Assembly (NCBI RefSeq): GCF_019308285.1
Contig: NZ_WWEM01000040.1
Coordinates: 105,040 to 169,039 of the forward strand
Source of the DNA: Flavobacterium quisquiliarum
Lineage (GTDB): Bacteria; Bacteroidota; Bacteroidia; Flavobacteriales; Flavobacteriaceae
Direction: 5' to 3'
DNA: 64,000 nt
The notes below the pieces were generated by a model. It did not search any database. It was not told the origin of the DNA and saw nothing but the letters and a program-made list of their open reading frames with translations. This document shows positions 8,529 through 17,346 of this stretch, one piece after another (within the stretch, counting starts at the first letter, position 1; the number at the start of each line of letters is the position of its first letter). Position numbers and translations under genes: made by a program.

Positions 8529-10611
8529 TACGCTTATTGCTTTTGTTTTTTTCAAACTCAAAGGAGGTTTCTGCATTTTCTTTCAGCACGATATAAGCAT
8601 CGAATTTCTTTCCGGCTTTGCTCGTCATTCCTTTGATTAAAGCCGTTTTACCCTTATTGATAAGGCTTACAATATTTTCGATACTGATTTGTACCCCGCA
8701 GACGGTACGGAACTGCACCCAATTACAAGCCTCATCAGAACATTTCACAATCTTGTCACGAATGATGAGTTGCTGACTTTTGCATTTCGGACAGGTCAAT
8801 TTTGGCTGATTAGTATTTGCAATAGAAGTTTGCAGCAGTTCATCGGTAATAGATTTCGCATAGGTTTCCATTTCCTTTTGAAATGCTCCGGCATCCGCTT
8901 CGTTGTTTTCAATTTTCTGCAATGCCAGTTCCCATTCTGCGGTCATAGCTACATCTGCAATCTTGCGTTCTTTAACAAGCCCGTACACCTGCAATCCTTT
9001 TTCTGTAGGTATTAAAGAACGCTTATCCCTTTGGATATAATTACGGGTAAACAAGGTTTCGATAATGGCGGCTCTTGTAGCCGGAGTACCAATACCAATA
9101 TTTTTCAGGGCTTTCCGTTCTTCCTCGTTTTCAATTTCTTTTCCGGCGGTTTCCATAGCCGATAGAAGCCCGGCTTCGGTATAAAGGACTGGTGGTTTGG
9201 TCTGCTTTTCCAAAACGGCAGCTTCTTTTATTTTGAGTTCATCGCCTTTAGTCAGTTCGGGTAGTTCCTGCACTGGCTCTTCGCCATCATCGGTAAAACT
9301 TCCTTTGATGGAACGCCAACCTGCTTCCTGAATTTTACAACCTTTTGCCGTAAAATCGTAGTGCAACACCTGCAATGATACATCGGTTATCTCTTTGACA
9401 CAGGCTTGTGATATGGCTTCGAGCAGGCGAAGTGCAATCATATTGTAAATCTTATCTTCATCTGCATTCAGTACAGACGGCACTTTGTCGGTAATCAATA
9501 AACCGTGATGGTCCGTTACACGGAGGTCATTCACGATACGTTTATTGAACCGTCCCCATTTGATTTTGGTAAGGGCTTGTTTGCAATCTTCACGGTTCTG
9601 CAATGCCCGCACAAGGTTGGGAATTTCTGCCCACATATCTTCGGGTATGTATTTGCTTCCGGTACGGGGATAAGTAATAAACTTCTTTTCGTACAGGCTT
9701 TGCGCAATATTGAGCGTTGCTTCAGCAGATAATTTCAGCCTTTTGTTGGCTTCTTTTTGCAAGCCCGTCAAATCAAAAAGCAAGGGCGGTTGTTCTGTAA
9801 CGCTTTTGGTTTCTACCGATGTAACGGTTGCAATTTCATTGCGCTGAATGGCTTTCAGCGTATCATCAGCAAGATGCTTTTCATCCCACTTGGTAACGGA
9901 AATACTTTTGAAATCAACCTGTGCTTTGTGATGTAGCAATTGTATCTGCCAATATTTCTTTACAGAGAAATTTTTGTTTTCGAGATAGCGTTTGCATATC
10001 AAAGCCAACGTCGGAGTTTGCACTCTTCCGAGCGAGTAAATACCATTGCCTGCGGCAATGCTCAACGCCTGTGTAGCGTTGATGCCTACAAGCCAATCGG
10101 CACGGCTTCTGCCTTGTGCAGCCTGATATAACCCGTCAAATTCTTTTCCGTTTTTAAGGTTGTCAAAGCCCTGCCTAATTGCCTTTTCTGTAAGCGAACT
10201 AATCCAAAGGCGTTCAAACGGCTTGTTGCATTTCAGGTATTCATAAATGTACCTAAAAATGAGTTCGCCCTCACGACCTGCATCTGTCGCCACGATAATG
10301 CTATCGCTTTTATTGAACAATTCTTTGATTACTTTCAGTTGCTTTAATGCGCCAGCATCGGCAGTATAGCCTTTATCTTTTTTGACTTTGCGAACGGTCA
10401 ATAAAAACGGGTTAGGCAATATAGGCAAAGCGGCTTTGTCAAATCCCGTAATCCCATAATCTTCGGGCATTCCCAGTCCTATTAAATGACCGAATGCCCA
10501 CGTAACAAAATAGCCGTTACCTGTCAGGTAGCCGTCCTTTTTTTCAGATGCTCCCAACAAGCCGGCTATCTCCCTTGCTACGCTTGGTTTTTCTGCTATA
10601 ATTGTTTTCAT
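8518..10611 (-). CDS. topB: DNA topoisomerase III (type IA)
   Basis: A 697-residue type IA topoisomerase that passes single strands, used by ICEs during DNA processing and transfer. The TOPRIM part has IIAEKPSVA at residues 4-12 and the acidic DAGREGELIFRYI near 108. The active-site tyrosine is in FITYPRTGSKY near 312. A C-terminal four-cysteine zinc ribbon starts at CPKCK near 607 and ends with CSDEACNW. Length and order match ICE-borne TopB. It lies in a tight minus-strand operon: the DUF4099/DUF3945 gene ends 7 bp upstream of its start. Confidence 0.92.
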   Translation of the reverse strand: MKTIIAEKPSVAREIAGLLGASEKKDGYLTGNGYFVTWAFGHLIGLGMPEDYGITGFDKAALPILPNPFLLTVRKVKKDKGYTADAGALKQLKVIKELFNKSDSIIVATDAGREGELIFRYIYEYLKCNKPFERLWISSLTEKAIRQGFDNLKNGKEFDGLYQAAQGRSRADWLVGINATQALSIAAGNGIYSLGRVQTPTLALICKRYLENKNFSVKKYWQIQLLHHKAQVDFKSISVTKWDEKHLADDTLKAIQRNEIATVTSVETKSVTEQPPLLFDLTGLQKEANKRLKLSAEATLNIAQSLYEKKFITYPRTGSKYIPEDMWAEIPNLVRALQNREDCKQALTKIKWGRFNKRIVNDLRVTDHHGLLITDKVPSVLNADEDKIYNMIALRLLEAISQACVKEITDVSLQVLHYDFTAKGCKIQEAGWRSIKGSFTDDGEEPVQELPELTKGDELKIKEAAVLEKQTKPPVLYTEAGLLSAMETAGKEIENEEERKALKNIGIGTPATRAAIIETLFTRNYIQRDKRSLIPTEKGLQVYGLVKERKIADVAMTAEWELALQKIENNEADAGAFQKEMETYAKSITDELLQTSIANTNQPKLTCPKCKSQQLIIRDKIVKCSDEACNWVQFRTVCGVQISIENIVSLINKGKTALIKGMTSKAGKKFDAYIVLKENAETSFEFEKNKSNKRNGK

Positions 10612-10617
10612 ACTGTA

Positions 10618-12096
10618 TTACATTTTTCTGCCTTTGGATTTTGCAGGAGTTTCGGGTTTTTCTTGTTGTTCCTGCTGCTTTTCATTTTTCGGTCTTTGTT
10701 GCCCGGACTTCAAAGGCTCTTTGATGTTCTTGGTTGCTTCATTGGTCTTACCCTCTGAATTAACGGCAGTCTGTGTTTTATGGGTTTCGGCAGTTTCTAC
10801 CCGTGCTTTATACTGACCGGGAAATTCAAAGTTGGTCTTTCCGGTATCTTTGTCGAAAGTGATATAACCCTTGTAGGGTTGGTCTTTTTTATCTTTCAAT
10901 TCCACATATATGGTTTGCCCGGCTTTGAATTTGTTGTACTGCTCATCGTCCAGTTCTTTGCCCCTGAAAGTTTTCGGAGCTTCCTGCGGTTGGCTTTGCT
11001 GATTATTCTGCTGATTGCCCTGTTGATTGGTTTGTTGGTTGGTTTGCGCCTGCTGATGGTTATTGCTTCTGTCAAACAGGAACTCTACATATCGTTTGTC
11101 CGCATTAAACTGTACCATTGCAGAAAACTCTGTTCCTTTGGTAGAAATCATACCTTGCAGATAAAGCGGTTTGCCTTCCATTAAGGTTTGCTTTTGCTCG
11201 TCATTCAGTTTCACACCTTTTAACTCATCAGGTATTTTTATGAAATCAGTTCGCAATGCCACTACATCATTGGTAAGCCTGTCAATGCTGATAATAGACG
11301 GCATCAGTTCGCCCGTTTTAGAATTTACCAAATTGACTACACGCCCCATATTGCCCGTTTCAAGCAGGTTTTTCTTGTCTTCGTCCGTAAACTTGTGACC
11401 GAAAAACTCAAAATGGAGGTTAGGCTCTTTTTTGATACCGTGTATTGCCACGATAACATTACCGTCTTCCGCTTGCTGTAAAGACAAGCGGGCATCCGTG
11501 CGCAGAATAGAACCGCCGAGGTTAATGCCTATCGGTAAGAGTTCATTGGTTTTGTAACCTCTTAATAGAGGGTCAAGCAGGTTTCTTTTTTCAAGATACT
11601 CTTTGCTTAATCCGAGGTTTTTCATTGTGTCCCAATCAATCTGCTCCGGCTTGTAGCGATATTCACTCGTTTCCGTTGTTGTTTGTGCTGTTGCCATATT
11701 ATTTTGATTTTCTTGTTTTTTGTCCTGTTGCGGTTCTGCCTTTACTTCGAGTTCTTTCAGCACTTTCTCGCCATCGGGAGTGGGCTTATCTACGTGCTTT
11801 TGTAATTCCTGTGCTTTTTCAGCAGCAATAGGGGCGGGTACTTTGAAGAAAGTAAAGTTTGTAGGGTTCTTTAACTGGCTGAAAAAATTGGAAAAGAAGT
11901 TGGAAAAGAAATCGCCGCTTTTGTCCACACGCATAAACTGGTTTTGGTTTTTCTTCGTGGGTTCGACGGTTTCCATTTTCCCGTTTTCGTCGATACTCTT
12001 CACTGCCTGGATTTTCATTTTTTCTTTATCCAGTACGAGTAATATGTCCGAAAGCTGTTCGGGCATTTCCTGTTTATTAGTTGTTTCTTCACTCAT
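10618..12096 (-). CDS. DUF4099/DUF3945 domain protein
   Basis: A 492-residue hydrophilic protein typical of Bacteroidetes ICEs, just upstream of topB. The N-terminal half carries a DUF4099-like segment (LSDILLVLDKEKMKIQAVKSID) and an FFSNFFSNFFSQL repeat. The middle holds one to two DUF3945 repeats (KYVEFLFDR, YKGYITFDKDTG). A Gln/Asn-rich linker lies around residues 350-370 and the tail is Lys/Glu/Gln-rich. No enzymatic motif is visible. The position between the HTH genes and topB is conserved in such elements. Function unknown; a DNA-processing accessory role is an inference from context. Confidence 0.75.
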   Translation of the reverse strand: MSEETTNKQEMPEQLSDILLVLDKEKMKIQAVKSIDENGKMETVEPTKKNQNQFMRVDKSGDFFSNFFSNFFSQLKNPTNFTFFKVPAPIAAEKAQELQKHVDKPTPDGEKVLKELEVKAEPQQDKKQENQNNMATAQTTTETSEYRYKPEQIDWDTMKNLGLSKEYLEKRNLLDPLLRGYKTNELLPIGINLGGSILRTDARLSLQQAEDGNVIVAIHGIKKEPNLHFEFFGHKFTDEDKKNLLETGNMGRVVNLVNSKTGELMPSIISIDRLTNDVVALRTDFIKIPDELKGVKLNDEQKQTLMEGKPLYLQGMISTKGTEFSAMVQFNADKRYVEFLFDRSNNHQQAQTNQQTNQQGNQQNNQQSQPQEAPKTFRGKELDDEQYNKFKAGQTIYVELKDKKDQPYKGYITFDKDTGKTNFEFPGQYKARVETAETHKTQTAVNSEGKTNEATKNIKEPLKSGQQRPKNEKQQEQQEKPETPAKSKGRKM

Positions 12097-12170
12097 ATTC
12101 TGAAAATTTTAAAAGTTCGCTGTCGAATGTAAAGGAAGCCTGCACCGTATTGCACTATGTGGCACTCAAA

Positions 12171-12183
12171 GGCAGTGTTTGTC
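12171..12183. repeat. 13-bp direct repeat, copy 1 (possible operator)
   Basis: GGCAGTGTTTGTC, identical to 12898-12910. It is located about 75 bp upstream of the DUF4099/DUF3945 start codon and overlaps the end of the HTH gene. The neighbouring sequence contains repeated GCAC units. Confidence 0.4.
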
Positions 12184-12496
12184 ACTTATTGGCATCCAGT
12201 TTGGGCAAAGGCGGGTTAAAACTTTCCCTGATGAACTGATGCACATCGGATAGTTTGTAATACAATTTTCCGCTGATGGTATAGTAAGGCAGCTTACCGA
12301 TGGAGCGATACCGTTGCAGGGAACGGTTGCTGATTTTCAGCATTTGTAATAAATCCTGATTATCCAGTAATTCTTCTCCGTCTATGCTATTGCGCTTCTT
12401 TTGTAAATCGTCTATGTGGTTGCCGAGAATGTCAAGCCTATCCATTATGCGTTCCATCCACGCCACAAATTCCATTTTGTCGATATTCATACCCAA
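12182..12496 (-). CDS. Small helix-turn-helix protein (excisionase-like)
   Basis: A 104-residue protein with an N-terminal helical segment (MDRLDILGNHIDDLQKKRN). A MerR/excisionase-like winged HTH follows: LLDNQDLLQMLKISNRSLQRYRSIGKLPYY..., then the YKLSDVHQFI wing region. ICEs of this family carry two such proteins in tandem, as here, and they are thought to act in excision or its regulation. It follows the second HTH gene after 5 bp on the same strand. Confidence in the DNA-binding call is high; the recombination role is inferred. Confidence 0.75.
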   Translation of the reverse strand: MGMNIDKMEFVAWMERIMDRLDILGNHIDDLQKKRNSIDGEELLDNQDLLQMLKISNRSLQRYRSIGKLPYYTISGKLYYKLSDVHQFIRESFNPPLPKLDANK

Positions 12497-12501
12497 AACT
12501 T

Positions 12502-12855
12502 TTACTTATTACCTGATTTTAGCTTTCTGCCTTGTTTAATGTAGCTTTTGCCTTTCGCCATAAGCTGCTCCACATACTCATCGGTAGTTTGTACGGCATT
12601 GGCGTTAAGCATTTCCTTGATAGCACCAATCGTATAGTAATACTGCCCGTACATTTTTGAAAAGGCTATCTGCCCGTTGGTGCGCATACGCCACAATGTT
12701 TTTTCGCTGATGTGGAGGTACTGGCAGACTTCGTGATTGTTGAGCCACAAACTATCATAGCTTGTATCTTCCAGTTTCAGGATATATTCGCTAATGGCTT
12801 TCAACCGTTCGTTAAGGTGCTGCCACACTTCTTCGTCAACTGTTATTATATTCAT
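12502..12855 (-). CDS. Small helix-turn-helix protein (excisionase-like)
   Basis: A 117-residue protein and paralogue of its downstream neighbour. It has a helical N-terminus and then an HTH module, WLNNHEVCQYLHISEKTLWR, followed by MRTNGQIAFSKMYGQYYYT. It is the first gene of the HTH pair. The upstream region holds a 13-bp sequence also found in front of the DUF4099/DUF3945 gene, and a GAATTTTG -7-like element on the minus strand. The probable role is DNA bending or regulation of excision and transfer. Confidence 0.75.
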   Translation of the reverse strand: MNIITVDEEVWQHLNERLKAISEYILKLEDTSYDSLWLNNHEVCQYLHISEKTLWRMRTNGQIAFSKMYGQYYYTIGAIKEMLNANAVQTTDEYVEQLMAKGKSYIKQGRKLKSGNK

Positions 12856-12897
12856 TGCGCTGTCGTTTAATGTTCACAGGGCAAAATTCAGAATTGT

Positions 12898-12910
12898 GGC
12901 AGTGTTTGTC
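12898..12910. repeat. 13-bp direct repeat, copy 2 (possible operator)
   Basis: GGCAGTGTTTGTC occurs here and at 12171-12183. Each copy lies upstream of the start of a minus-strand gene (12855 and 12096). The right flank of this copy also contains CGCCAATGCTTGCCAAT, which has two GCCAAT units. It is a candidate binding site for one of the two HTH proteins. Confidence 0.4.
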
Positions 12911-13025
12911 CGCCAATGCTTGCCAATTGAAAAAGCGGTTTTTTGAAAATTTTACAATTTGCCGGAAAGCCTTATTAAATAAGCGTTTCGGCAGATTTTC
13001 CGATTTTGGGATAAGGAAATATGCC

Positions 13026-13055
13026 CGTTCGCCAATTGCCATATATTGGCGAACG
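13026..13055. promoter_or_regulatory. Perfect 11-bp inverted repeat in ICE regulatory region
   Basis: CGTTCGCCAAT (13026-13036) and ATTGGCGAACG (13045-13055) form a perfect palindrome around an 8-nt spacer. It lies in the gap between rteC and the HTH pair, and the CCAAT core recurs at 12911-12930. It has no U-tract, so an operator or recombination-protein site fits better than a terminator. Confidence 0.5.
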
Positions 13056-13067
13056 CAGGCACAAAAA

Positions 13068-13094
13068 AAAGCAATACGGAATGCGTATTGCTTT
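13068..13094 (-). terminator. Terminator of rteC
   Basis: AAAGCAATACG (13068-13078) pairs with CGTATTGCTTT (13084-13094). On the minus strand the stem is followed by eight T residues. It is located 23 bp after the rteC stop codon. Confidence 0.8.
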
Positions 13095-13117
13095 CAAAGC
13101 CTTTATTGATGGAGTGT

Positions 13118-13963
13118 TTATAAGTCTTTATCCATATATTCTTCCAGTGCTTGTTTCAACTGGTCTAAAAACAAGGTGCGAGAGCCTGCACGGGTTTTCA
13201 TACGGTGGAATGCGTGATGCACATCGGTCAGTGGTATTCGGAACAACACTTGTGAAATAGCAGTGAGCTTCCGGATGCCTAACTTACCTCCTGAAATAGC
13301 ACCTGATGCGTAGAGGGCATACGTTAGCTCAATCAGAGCATTCTTGCTGTCCGTCCAGGATAGCTCTTTAATTTCGCTGGCGCTACTGAAAAATGTATCG
13401 GAATTTTCTTCGGGGCTGATTTTGGTTAAGAGGTAGGCGTATAAGAGGTCGTTGGCGAGGATGCGGGCTACTTTGTAATCGTAATAGGTAGAGAATTGCG
13501 GGTCGATTTCAAATACGTAACTATTAAGCCCATCGAGGTAGTTTATCTGCCCACGCTTAAAATATTCGTGGTCTTTATCCACCCTGCCCGAACGGTAGTA
13601 GCGATAAAAATGGGAGTTGCAGATGTGTTCCCTAAACTCAATCTTTAGCTCCGTTAAATGGTTCGAGAAATAGTTATGATATATTTTCCCGTTATTGACC
13701 GGGCACGAGGTTTCTATCCGGTAGAGCTTGTTATAATAGATGAGTTTGCCCAGGATTTGGGGCTTAATCATTTTAAAGAACTCAATCTCTTTTGCATCGT
13801 TCTCAAATTCCGAACTTAGCACACATTCTTTTGCCGAAACCAATAGCTCCTGAAGAAAGACCGTCATTTGAAAAGCCTCTTCAATTAGCCCCGAGCACGT
13901 AATTGACAGTTTCCGTTCCTGCTCCTGAATTTCGGTAACAATAGTTCCTAATAACTTTCTCAT
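13118..13963 (-). CDS. rteC: RteC-family ICE regulator
   Basis: A protein of about 281 residues of the RteC family, which in CTnDOT activates the excision operon downstream of RteA/RteB. Family features are FFKMIKPQILGKLIYYNKLYRIET, the HFYRYYRSGRVDKDHEYFKRGQ block and the C-terminal WTDSKNALIELTYALYASG block that leads to a short recognition region. I chose the ATG at 13963 because the next protein segment then aligns end to end with the second RteC at 51.9 kb; the frame extends 42 bp further upstream. No rteA/rteB is present next to it, so its upstream signal is unclear. Confidence 0.85.
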   Translation of the reverse strand: MRKLLGTIVTEIQEQERKLSITCSGLIEEAFQMTVFLQELLVSAKECVLSSEFENDAKEIEFFKMIKPQILGKLIYYNKLYRIETSCPVNNGKIYHNYFSNHLTELKIEFREHICNSHFYRYYRSGRVDKDHEYFKRGQINYLDGLNSYVFEIDPQFSTYYDYKVARILANDLLYAYLLTKISPEENSDTFFSSASEIKELSWTDSKNALIELTYALYASGAISGGKLGIRKLTAISQVLFRIPLTDVHHAFHRMKTRAGSRTLFLDQLKQALEEYMDKDL

Positions 13964-14035
13964 AGTAGGGAGGATTACGTTATCAATATCAGAGTACCTT
14001 AGCAAATGTTATTAATAAACAGCACTTTAACCGCC

Positions 14036-14061
14036 AATATTCCCCTACAATGGGGAATATT
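14036..14061. promoter_or_regulatory. Perfect 10-bp palindrome between divergent rteC and HMA-AraC regulator
   Basis: AATATTCCCC (14036-14045) and GGGGAATATT (14052-14061) form a perfect inverted repeat with a 6-nt spacer. A third half-like copy, TTTTCCCC, follows at about 14070. It sits between two divergent regulatory genes, so it may be an operator for either. Confidence 0.55.
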
Positions 14062-14139
14062 TTAGCTATTTTCCCCTATGAAAACCGTCGTTTGCATCAC
14101 TTAGTCACTCATAATCAATAAATACTTAATTTTTAATCT

Positions 14140-14147
14140 TAAATTTG
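14140..14147 (+). promoter_or_regulatory. Putative -7 element of the first HMA-AraC regulator
   Basis: TAAATTTG fits the Bacteroidetes -7 consensus TAnnTTTG and lies 46 bp before the start codon. Unlike the other cargo promoters it has no recognisable TCACAA pair upstream, so this regulator is probably not controlled by the shared operator. Confidence 0.45.
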
Positions 14148-14192
14148 TGGTTGCGTATTGATGCAACAAAATGAATTGTGATTTAGCGAAAT

Positions 14193-14756
14193 ATGAGTAC
14201 ATTATTTATCAAAAATATGGTCTGCAACCGTTGTATTCTCGTAGTTCAGAACGAACTCGACAAACTCGGCATAGAGGCTACCAATATAAAACTGGGCGAA
14301 ATAATCCTTAAAAAAGATTTAACCACAGCAGAGCGTGAGGCATTGGAAAACGTTTTAGACCCTTTGGGTTTTCAGGTCATCGACGACAAGAAGAGCCGGA
14401 TGATTGAGAAAATAAAGAACGTTATCATTGACCTGGTGCACCATCAGGACAACGATGCGAAAACCAATCTTTCGGATGTGTTGAGCGATGCGCTGCACCA
14501 CGATTACAACTACCTTAGCAACCTGTTTTCCGATATTGAGGGTACGACCATTGAGAAGTACTTTATCGCACAGAAAGTAGAAAAGATAAAAGAACTGTTG
14601 GTGTACGATGAGCTGTCGTTAAGCGAGATTGCCGACCGTATGAATTATTCGAGCGTGGCATATTTGAGCAACCAGTTCAAGAAAGTAACAGGGCTTACAC
14701 CGAGCCATTTCAAGCAGATAAGGGAAGACAAGCGCAAGCCACTGGATAAGGTTTAA
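14193..14756 (+). CDS. HMA-AraC fusion: putative metal-sensing transcriptional regulator
   Basis: A 187-residue fusion. Residues 1-70 form an HMA/CopZ-like ferredoxin fold with the metal motif MVCNRC (Cys11, Cys14). After a helical linker, residues ~105-182 form an AraC-type HTH domain (EKVEKIKELLVYDELSLSEIADRM, then NQFKKVTGLTPSHFKQIRE). HMA domains bind Cu(I) or other soft metals and AraC domains bind direct-repeat DNA sites, so a cytosolic one-component metal sensor/activator is inferred. It is a close paralogue of the protein at 23762. copA follows 90 bp downstream, with its own operator in between. Low doubt about the domains; the inducing metal is not proven. Confidence 0.85.
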   Translation: MSTLFIKNMVCNRCILVVQNELDKLGIEATNIKLGEIILKKDLTTAEREALENVLDPLGFQVIDDKKSRMIEKIKNVIIDLVHHQDNDAKTNLSDVLSDALHHDYNYLSNLFSDIEGTTIEKYFIAQKVEKIKELLVYDELSLSEIADRMNYSSVAYLSNQFKKVTGLTPSHFKQIREDKRKPLDKV

Positions 14757-14820
14757 GTAAATCTTACAAATCAAACCCAGAATTTCACAATAGAACTCCT
14801 CTTTATTGTTGCCACCTTTG
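14756..14820 (+). promoter_or_regulatory. Shared metal-regulon promoter, copy at copA
   Basis: AGTAAA at 14756, half-site 1 TTACAA at 14764, half-site 2 TCACAA at 14785 (21 bp on) followed by TAG, and -7 element CACCTTTG at 14813 (28 bp after half-site 2). It lies between the HMA-AraC gene and copA, whose ATG is at 14847. Confidence 0.75.
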
Positions 14821-14846
14821 CATTATGAAAATAAAGCAATCGAGAT

Positions 14847-17258
14847 ATGGCAACCAATAAAGAAACAATTTACATTCCTTTAGAGGATGTAGAAAGCGAG
14901 CACTGTGCATTAATCGTCGAAAAAGGACTGGCACAGGTAAAAGGCGTAGAAACCCACAAAGTAGAGCTAAATAACCGCAGGGCGGCTATTACCGTTAATG
15001 ATAACGAGGTAGTAGGCGAAGCTGTAAAAGCAATTAAAGATTTAGGCTACGGCGTTCCCACTGTTAAAAAGACTTATCCCGTTTTAGGTATGACCTGTGC
15101 ATCTTGTGCAGGCAGTGCCGAGAGTATGGCAAAATATACGCCGGGCGTAGTAAGTGCCGAAGTGAATTACGGTACGGGAAACCTCAACGTTGAATTCCTG
15201 CCGAATATAACCAATTCCGAGCAAATCAGGAAAGCGGTACAGGACGGCGGTTATGACCTATTGCTCGAAGACGAGAGCAAGCAACAGGAAACTTTAGAAG
15301 CTATCCACGCCGAAAAATTCAGAAAACTTAAAAACAAAACCATTTGGGCAGTAATCCTATCGCTACCGGTGGTCATTATCGGTATGTTCTTTATGGATAT
15401 GCCTTACGGTAATGAAATAATGTGGGCATTCGCCACTCCGGTAGTTTTATGGTTAGGTAAAGACTTCTTTATCAATGCGTGGAAGCAGGCGAAACACCGT
15501 TCTGCCAATATGGACACACTTGTCGCATTGAGTACAGGTATCGCCTATATATTCAGCGTATTCAATATGCTGTTTATGGACTTTTGGCATCAAAGAGGTT
15601 TACACGCACACGTGTACTTTGAAGCCGCAGCCGTAATCGTTGCCTTTATTTTATTGGGCAAGCTATTGGAAGAAAAAGCCAAAGGCAATACCTCATCAGC
15701 CATTAAAAAGCTGATGGGCTTGCAACCGAAAACGGTTATCGTAATAGAAGCAGACGGCACGGAAAGACAAAAAGCCATCGAAGATGTAAACGCAGGCGAT
15801 ATTATTTTGGTTAAGCCGGGCGAAAAAATTGCGGTGGATGGTACAGTTGTATCGGGCAATTCGTATGTAGATGAAAGTATGCTAAGCGGCGAACCTGTTC
15901 CGGTACTGAAAAAGGAAAACGAAAAGGTATTTGCCGGAACCATCAACCAAAAAGGTAGCTTCCAGTTCAAGGCGGTAAAAGTGGGTAAAGAAACAATGCT
16001 TGCCCAAATCATCAAAATGGTGCAGGATGCACAGGGAAGTAAAGCACCCGTACAAAAACTGGTGGATAAAATCGCAGGTATTTTCGTTCCGGTAGTAATC
16101 GGTATTGCTATCCTGACATTTATTCTTTGGTTCTTCTTAGGAGGCGAGAATGGTGTTGTACAAGGTCTTTTAGCAGCCGTTACTGTATTGGTTATTGCTT
16201 GTCCTTGTGCTTTAGGCTTGGCTACTCCTACCGCTATTATGGTGGGCGTTGGTAAGGGTGCAGAAAACGGCATCCTGATTAAAGATGCGGAAAGTTTGGA
16301 ATTAGCGAAGAAAGTAAACGCTATCGTGCTGGATAAAACAGGTACGATTACCGAGGGAAGACCACAGGTTACAGGCATCCAATGGCTGAACAATGACGAT
16401 GCGACGAAAGATGTTTTATTGAGCATTGAAAAGCAATCGGAGCACCCATTAGCGGAAGCCGTTGTGAAAAATTTGGAGGGCGTTTCTACAACTTTATTAT
16501 CAAACTTCGACAGTATAACAGGTAAAGGCGCAAAAGCCGATTACAACAGCGACACTTACTATGTAGGTAATAAAAAACTGTTAGCCGAAAACAACATTAC
16601 CATTGCCGACCAACTGCAAAAGCAGGCGGACGAATGGGGCACACAGTCTAAAACCGTTATATGGTTTGCAAACAGTAAACAAGCTCTTTCTGTAATCGCT
16701 ATTTCCGACAAAATTAAAGAGACATCGGTACAGGCTATCAAAGAAATGCAGGATGCGGATATCGAACTGTATATGTTGACGGGAGATAATGAGGCTACCG
16801 CCAAAGCTATCGCCGAGCAAACTGGTATCAAGCATTACAAAGCCGAAGTTTTGCCACAGCACAAAGCTGATTTTGTGAAAGAACTGCAACAGCAAGGCAA
16901 AGTAGTAGCAATGGTTGGCGACGGTATCAATGACAGTACAGCACTGGCAACTGCCGATGTAAGTATCGCAATGGGTAAAGGTTCGGATATCGCAATGGAC
17001 GTGGCGAAGATGACCATTATTTCATCAGACCTTACCAAAATACCTCAAGCCATAAGACTATCAAAACAAACCGTATCAACCATTAAGCAGAACCTGTTTT
17101 GGGCATTTATCTATAACCTTATAGGTATTCCGATTGCAGCAGGTATTCTTTACCCAATCAATGGTTTCTTACTAAACCCAATGATTGCCGGAGCCGCAAT
17201 GGCGTTGAGTAGTGTAAGTGTGGTAAGTAACAGTTTACGTTTGAAATGGAAGAAGTAA
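14847..17258 (+). CDS. copA: Copper-exporting P1B-type ATPase CopA
   Basis: An 803-residue inner-membrane ATPase that exports Cu(I)/Ag(I) from the cytosol. It carries two N-terminal HMA domains. The first has an unusual SEHC in place of CxxC (residues 17-20) and the second a canonical GMTCASC (Cys84, Cys87). Then follow eight membrane helices with the transport motif CPC at 452-454 in helix 6, phosphorylation site DKTGT at 496-500, N-domain SEHPLA and hinge GDGIND near 691. The CPCALGLATPTA context and a Cu-type C-terminal helix pair with NxxGIPIAAG support copper specificity. It has its own promoter from the shared regulon. Confidence 0.93.
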   Translation: MATNKETIYIPLEDVESEHCALIVEKGLAQVKGVETHKVELNNRRAAITVNDNEVVGEAVKAIKDLGYGVPTVKKTYPVLGMTCASCAGSAESMAKYTPGVVSAEVNYGTGNLNVEFLPNITNSEQIRKAVQDGGYDLLLEDESKQQETLEAIHAEKFRKLKNKTIWAVILSLPVVIIGMFFMDMPYGNEIMWAFATPVVLWLGKDFFINAWKQAKHRSANMDTLVALSTGIAYIFSVFNMLFMDFWHQRGLHAHVYFEAAAVIVAFILLGKLLEEKAKGNTSSAIKKLMGLQPKTVIVIEADGTERQKAIEDVNAGDIILVKPGEKIAVDGTVVSGNSYVDESMLSGEPVPVLKKENEKVFAGTINQKGSFQFKAVKVGKETMLAQIIKMVQDAQGSKAPVQKLVDKIAGIFVPVVIGIAILTFILWFFLGGENGVVQGLLAAVTVLVIACPCALGLATPTAIMVGVGKGAENGILIKDAESLELAKKVNAIVLDKTGTITEGRPQVTGIQWLNNDDATKDVLLSIEKQSEHPLAEAVVKNLEGVSTTLLSNFDSITGKGAKADYNSDTYYVGNKKLLAENNITIADQLQKQADEWGTQSKTVIWFANSKQALSVIAISDKIKETSVQAIKEMQDADIELYMLTGDNEATAKAIAEQTGIKHYKAEVLPQHKADFVKELQQQGKVVAMVGDGINDSTALATADVSIAMGKGSDIAMDVAKMTIISSDLTKIPQAIRLSKQTVSTIKQNLFWAFIYNLIGIPIAAGILYPINGFLLNPMIAGAAMALSSVSVVSNSLRLKWKK

Positions 17259-17317
17259 ACCGATAAATCACACAAAGAATATTAAAATAGATAGAAACGT
17301 TTTGCTGCTGATATTTG
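17254..17317 (+). promoter_or_regulatory. Shared metal-regulon promoter, degenerate copy at the CDF exporter
   Basis: AGTAAA at 17254 overlaps the copA stop codon. Half-site 1 is weak (CGATAA at 17261). Half-site 2 TTAAAA at 17282 is followed by TAG, and -7 element GATATTTG at 17310 keeps the 28-bp spacing. The spacer CAAAGAATAT matches that of other copies. This is the least conserved member. Confidence 0.55.
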
Positions 17318-17346
17318 CAGCAGTGAAACAATAATCACAAGTAAAT

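Noticed and set aside
14090..14147. Shared TCACAA-type operator in front of the first HMA-AraC gene
   Set aside because: A good -7 element is present, but at the expected distances upstream the bases are TAATCA and TTTGCA, not recognisable half-sites.
14847..17258. Long antisense open frames inside copA and the RND genes (for example 15590-16426, 24987-25688, 26385-26891 minus)
   Set aside because: They mirror the codon pattern of well-supported genes on the other strand, have biased low-complexity composition and no recognisable domain.
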